Shown: positions 60,135-64,000 of the stretch, piece after piece | How the letters are laid out: the number at the start of each line of letters is the position of its first letter | How positions within the stretch are numbered: position 1 is the first letter of the stretch | DNA from: Tetmemena sp. SeJ-2015 | Taxonomy: Eukaryota; Ciliophora; Spirotrichea; Sporadotrichida; Oxytrichidae | Direction: 5' to 3' | DNA: 64,000 nt | Assembly (NCBI GenBank): GCA_027382625.1 | Contig: JAJKFJ010020979.1 | Span: 62,001 to 126,000, forward strand | Made by a program: the position numbers and the translations under genes | Notes under the pieces: model-generated | The model's input: the letters and a program-made list of their open reading frames with translations, nothing else | Database searches by the model: none | Told to the model about the DNA's origin: nothing

Positions 60135-60700
60135 TCATTTCTATCCTTTAATAATTTCCTTCTGAGAAAGACGAGGCCAAGTTTTCTTAATCTGATTGTA
60201 AATCAAATTAAAAATACTAATTTTAATTTTGAATTTCCTTAATAGGTTTATCTAATCTTTTGGAAAAATTGGAAAGGACACTTAGCTCTTGATGGCTATC
60301 CATTCTCTTTCAAGGCCCTCTCTGGCGAGGGAGGACAAAATCTTTTCTTCTCTATTTTTGCGAATTCTAGTTAATCAACTAATTCTTATTAATCTTGGAA
60401 AAATGAAAGTTTCTTAAATGCACAACATTAAGATTAACACCAATCCTTTTCCTTTTAAGGAGTTCCTTATCTTTTGGAGTAAATGATATGGAACTGCCTA
60501 AAATTTTGAGAGACAGATAAATAGGTTTGGAGATAAGAAGATTTGAAACAAAGGTGGGTGGTATTTTATAAAATGCTGGAGAGATACTTACAATCTTTTC
60601 TTTCCCTCTCTTGTGAATTTAATTCATGCTCTACGTTTATTTCATCCATCTTTTTTTCTTCTTCCAAACAATTTGCATTTAAGTTAGCATCTTCGGTCAT
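60135..60700 (-). CDS. Small charged protein, intron and two IESs
   Basis: Too broken for simple ORF searching. ATG 60700 gives MTEDANLNANCLEEEKKMDE and INVEHELNSQERERKD. A GT-AG intron (60589-60498) leads to SSISFTPKDKELLKRKR; an IES with pointer GATT (60343-60445) to ILSSLAREGLEREWIAIK; a second IES with pointer AAGA (60189-60290) to KTWPRLSQKEIIKGQK and TGA 60135. All four joins keep one frame, giving about 89 residues. Charged and helical; no family recognised. Confidence 0.6.
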
Positions 60701-62044
60701 TTTTGATTTATTGCTTTATTTTTGAAGCGAAATTAGGTTTAAGTGGGGAAAATTGTGAAGTGCGTGAAGGTATCTTGCTTATTTTTTATAAGAGTTTATA
60801 ATAAGTAATTGATATCAATCACATAAAATTAAAAATCTAATTTGCGCATTTATTGTATTTGAGTGATAATACAAAAATAAGTAATATTCATATACAACTA
60901 TAATATTCTAAACCCACCTCCTACACTATGAGCTCATAAATTCTAAGATTTTATCACTCGTAAATATGTATTTGATAATTTAACAGACCTTTATAAAAAA
61001 GGTGATTTCAATTTTTAAAGTCCCAGTGAGTTTTTATAATTTATCTAAAAGATTGCACTCATGATAACTGACATTACAGAATTTACATTCATATTAACAC
61101 AAAACCAATAGCAAGATAAATTCTTAGAGCTCACAAACCTTATAAATTACTTCTAGGAAAATCTTTATCATTGAATATTGCAAAATCAACGGCAAATCTA
61201 AGACTATTTCCAAATAATTAGACATGATAATAAAAGGTAAATACCTAAGCCAAAAACAGAATCAGGAAGAATTAGTCATTTAAATAGTCTTATTCTTAAT
61301 TAACATTCATCCTAACTTTGAATTGAGTCATTAAAATATAGAAATGCACTCAGCAGAGGATTCATTTTTGTGCACATGAGCGGAATGAGTAAATAATAAT
61401 ATCTTTATGAAATAATATAATACAACCCATGGTATCACCTCCTCATATTATAATACCATTAATTTAATTTGGTTCAATTGCCTCATTATCCTCAAACTTA
61501 ATTTATTTTATTTTTGTTAATAAATTAAAATTAATTGGCAAAATTTTTCTTCAAAGAAAGCAACACTTATCTAAATTCTTTAAGGTTTTAACTTGATTAA
61601 TTCAAATTAAAATTGAGAAAAAAGAAATCATTTACTTTATCAATTATGCTCTAGGAATAATGAGAATAGCTAAGAGATAATCAAATTGTCACTTGCTTTT
61701 GATCAACCTTTTTCCCAATTAATTTAAGAGATATTTCTCCATCATAATTACAAATATATTAAAAACAAGGACTATAATATCAATGAAGAAGAGTTTTTGA
61801 ATGGAGAGTGAGTCCGATTTGTCTCTTTGAAGTGTTAAAATTAGATCTCATGAATATTAAGTGAGAGCTATTGTTACTCAATATCATTTAATGAGGACTG
61901 TTAAGATGATTATTCATACATTATTATACAATACAGTTTAGATGCTATCATTATATTTACAATTATATTTTTATGAATAGTAGTAAGTATTAGATTTATT
62001 GTTGGATTCTCTCTTCTTATCGATCTAACATCAATATAAGGTAC
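60701..62044. other. AT-rich non-coding stretch
   Basis: No supported coding frame, repeat array or RNA gene. Confidence 0.5.
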
Positions 62045-63845
62045 TCATTTAGCTGAGGCCACAGCCATTGGCTTTTAGTTCATTTGCTGCGACAAGAATT
62101 ATGCCGCGCTGCCTGGAAGTTTAAAATGTAATTCCTTTTCAGCTTAAGAATTGAATAAAGTTGAGAGATGTTAGTTAAAGGTAAACTACTACTCGAGCTA
62201 AGGAGGGGAGCGTTTGCGAGAGTGCTAGAGTTGGAAGAAGGAGGAGAGTTCTATGCTGCCTAAGAGCTTGTACCAGAGTGTACATTGGTTGATGATGAGG
62301 ACGCACAAGAAGTGGATCCATTATTCAAACCTGTCAGACCCATAAGCAAATTGTTATCACAAAATATGCACTCAAATTAAATGGATTTTCTTACAATTTT
62401 GCAATTTTGATGTATCAAAAAGTACTTACTAGAAATAAATAATGTTTATCTCTCTTCAATTTAATTGCAGAAAATAAATTCAACAGCTCTATCATAAGTC
62501 TATTTTATAGTATAAATTTAAAAGAAGCTAAATTACGTTTTTAAATAATTTTAGTGAATAGCTGACGTCAAAGACTTGTTTGAAAGCGTCGACGCATTCT
62601 GAAGAGCAGAGTTCTGGCTTCCCGCCAAGAATAATTACGCAGCCTTGATCTATTAATCTAGCATTGATTGCTAGTTCATTTAAAAGGATAATGAAATTAA
62701 ACATACTCATTTGCTGAGTGAGATGAGAGATTTGTAGGTTGGTTAGATTTGGTAGTGAGTTGTTATTTGTTAGAGCGCTATGATTTAAAATCTAATTTAT
62801 AGTGGATCCATTACCACTTGCTCCACTCTCAAATTATTAAGCATAACCTAAAGTATTCGTTGATAATATATATTGGAAAAAATTGATTATTAGGAGGAGA
62901 TTTTCTATTTTAAGATTAAACTCTGACCAGAAAGCATTGATTGCGCCAAGATGGTGCCTTAAAGCTCGTTCAACAAAGAAGAGAGCGACCCAGATGCAGA
63001 GAAGGACCCTCCCTGAGGTGTGCTGTAATTTTGAGTTATTCACCATCATCAAATTATAAATAAACCATATATAGTTTAAGAGTTTGGTTAGTAGTATTAG
63101 AGGTGACACCGTTGTTGCCTTATTAACCAAGAACCTAACTTTACAGGATTTGCTGCGCCATTAAGTTTCCCAAAATATTATTGGGGGACCCTGTCATCCC
63201 GCCAACTTAGGAGTTTGATGGCAAAGAGCCAAGGGGGTGACTAAAACTTTGAACCGAACAATTCAAGGGATATCCAATGCTAATACACATATATGGATTA
63301 TGGATTAGTTGAGCTGGATTGAGTATTTTGAGGAGGGATTGATATAAAGAGAAATAAGTGAAGTGAATCGTGGGTTATAAGAATAAGAATTTATTTGTCT
63401 TTAAAAGGTTGAGTCATGAGAATGTTTATTTTGGAGATATATTATTATTAATAGGAAGATTAGGTTTTAATTAATTAGACACCATTGGTTAATACTGATC
63501 TCTAAGGGAAATCCATTAACATTAAGTTAATTATAGATATGATTATTATATTAAAACAATCAAATTAGAATTAATCTTTCCAATATATTGTAATATAGAA
63601 CATCTTATAGATGTGCTTCATCTTATTTTACACGATTCACTCTATTCTTCTCTATTATTAAAGTTTGATCTGACGCAATAAAAATTTTAAAATACTCTTT
63701 AAAATAAGCGTGAATGATGAGCGTTTGTTGGAGTTGCAAATCGGCATACTTTCTATTGAGACTGGAGTTCTCTTCACTCTTGCATGAGAGTAAGGCATTC
63801 ATACCACTTATCTAATAAAGAGATTAGTTGAGAATCGAAAACCAT
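62045..63845 (-). CDS. Ser/Gln/Asn-rich protein, many IESs
   Basis: ATG 63845 gives a helical N-terminus MVFDSQLISLLDKWYECLTL and, after a 7-bp micro-insertion, QENSSLNRKYADLQLQQTLI. An interruption of a few hundred bases follows. The rest is low complexity: GSLPSNSQVGGMTGSPNNIL, LMAQQILQSQVLGQQGNNGV, YSTPQGGSFSASGSLSSLLN, NHSALTNNNSLPNLTNLQIS, a Cys-containing piece IDQGCVIILGGKPELCSSEC, then GLNNGSTSCASSSSTNVHSG and LPGSAAQFLSQQMNQKPMAV, stop TGA 62045. IES 63038-63084 (pointer AACTC) is clear; others are only bracketed. Function unknown; the composition is typical of ciliate regulatory proteins. Confidence 0.55.
63038..63084 (-). other. IES, pointer AACTC
   Basis: GAGTT on the plus strand at 63033-63037 and 63080-63084. 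Excision joins VTSNTTNQT to QNYSTPQGGSFSASG. Confidence 0.65.
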
Positions 63846-64000
63846 AATGCGCACGTCATCACTCCAACCTCATAGGCTGGCACTTTAAGGTTCACAGAAC
63901 CCCAAAATGATATCCCTCAACTGGAATGATAAAACACGTCTCGCCCTTCTAGGGTGGATATATCGAGGAACAATTTTCGCTAATTATTTCACCCATTCTT

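Noticed and set aside
62077..62400. Cys-containing plus-strand frame (FICCDKNYAALPGSLKCNSF)
   Set aside because: The minus strand gives a better Ser/Gln-rich reading that connects through IESs to neighbouring coding pieces, so the plus reading is a shadow.
63900..63907. Single CCCCAAAA, the hypotrich telomere unit
   Set aside because: Only one unit, expected by chance once or so in 64 kb per strand. No tandem C4A4/G4T4, so no telomere or telomere-bearing element end.
1..64000. Transposons, CRISPR arrays, rRNA or tRNA genes
   Set aside because: No transposase motifs, no regularly spaced repeats and no rRNA-like blocks seen by eye. Short tRNA genes could be missed without a structure search.

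Overview
This is germline (micronuclear) DNA of a hypotrich spirotrich ciliate of the Oxytricha/Stylonychia/Tetmemena kind. Three things show it. TAA and TAG read as glutamine inside conserved proteins (for example the Gln at 16285-16287 in glycogen phosphorylase), and TGA is the only stop. Conserved genes are broken by short AT-rich insertions that start and end with a direct repeat of 2-17 bases; removing the insertion plus one repeat copy restores the protein. These are internal eliminated segments (IESs) and their pointers. One gene (LRRC49-like) is scrambled, with its two halves on opposite strands and sharing an inverted 14-base pointer. There are also true GT-AG introns of 35-282 bases. 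All CDS coordinates are therefore precursor spans that include introns and IESs.

Layout. 0-9 kb: a coiled-coil gene running off the left edge (-), a secreted Cys-containing protein (-) and a long Gln/Ser-rich gene (+). 9.5-13.4 kb: a C9orf85/DUF2039 protein (-), an unknown gene (+), a one-membrane-span protein (+) and a small membrane protein (-). 14.1-20.5 kb: glycogen phosphorylase (+), the best showcase of IESs, then a 554-codon charged gene with no interruption (-). 21.5-26 kb: a MGC-starting, probably acylated protein (+), a secreted protein (-) and a zinc-ribbon-like basic protein (+). 26.7-35.9 kb: a giant guanylate-binding-protein (GBP) GTPase with a ~1,300-residue coiled coil, then an AT-hook nuclear protein. 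36-42.8 kb: a coiled-coil gene (-), a nearly perfect 268-bp inverted repeat, a mitochondrial citrate carrier (+) and a MORN-repeat protein (-). 43.4-51.6 kb: a TatD nuclease (-), a large Gln-rich putative zinc protein (-) and two small genes. 51.9-57.1 kb: the scrambled LRRC49-like gene and an HMG-box/AT-hook gene (-). 57-64 kb: mostly AT-rich, with three small genes.

The genes do not form operons; each would become its own gene-sized macronuclear chromosome. The common theme is programmed DNA rearrangement. The most interesting signals are the inverted MDS pair of LRRC49, a recurring class of tiny (5-11 bp) IES-like insertions, cryptic in-frame IESs without stops, IESs whose ends mimic splice sites, and the long GC-rich inverted repeat. 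IES calls rest on restored reading frame and family alignment from memory; no macronuclear sequence was available to confirm them.
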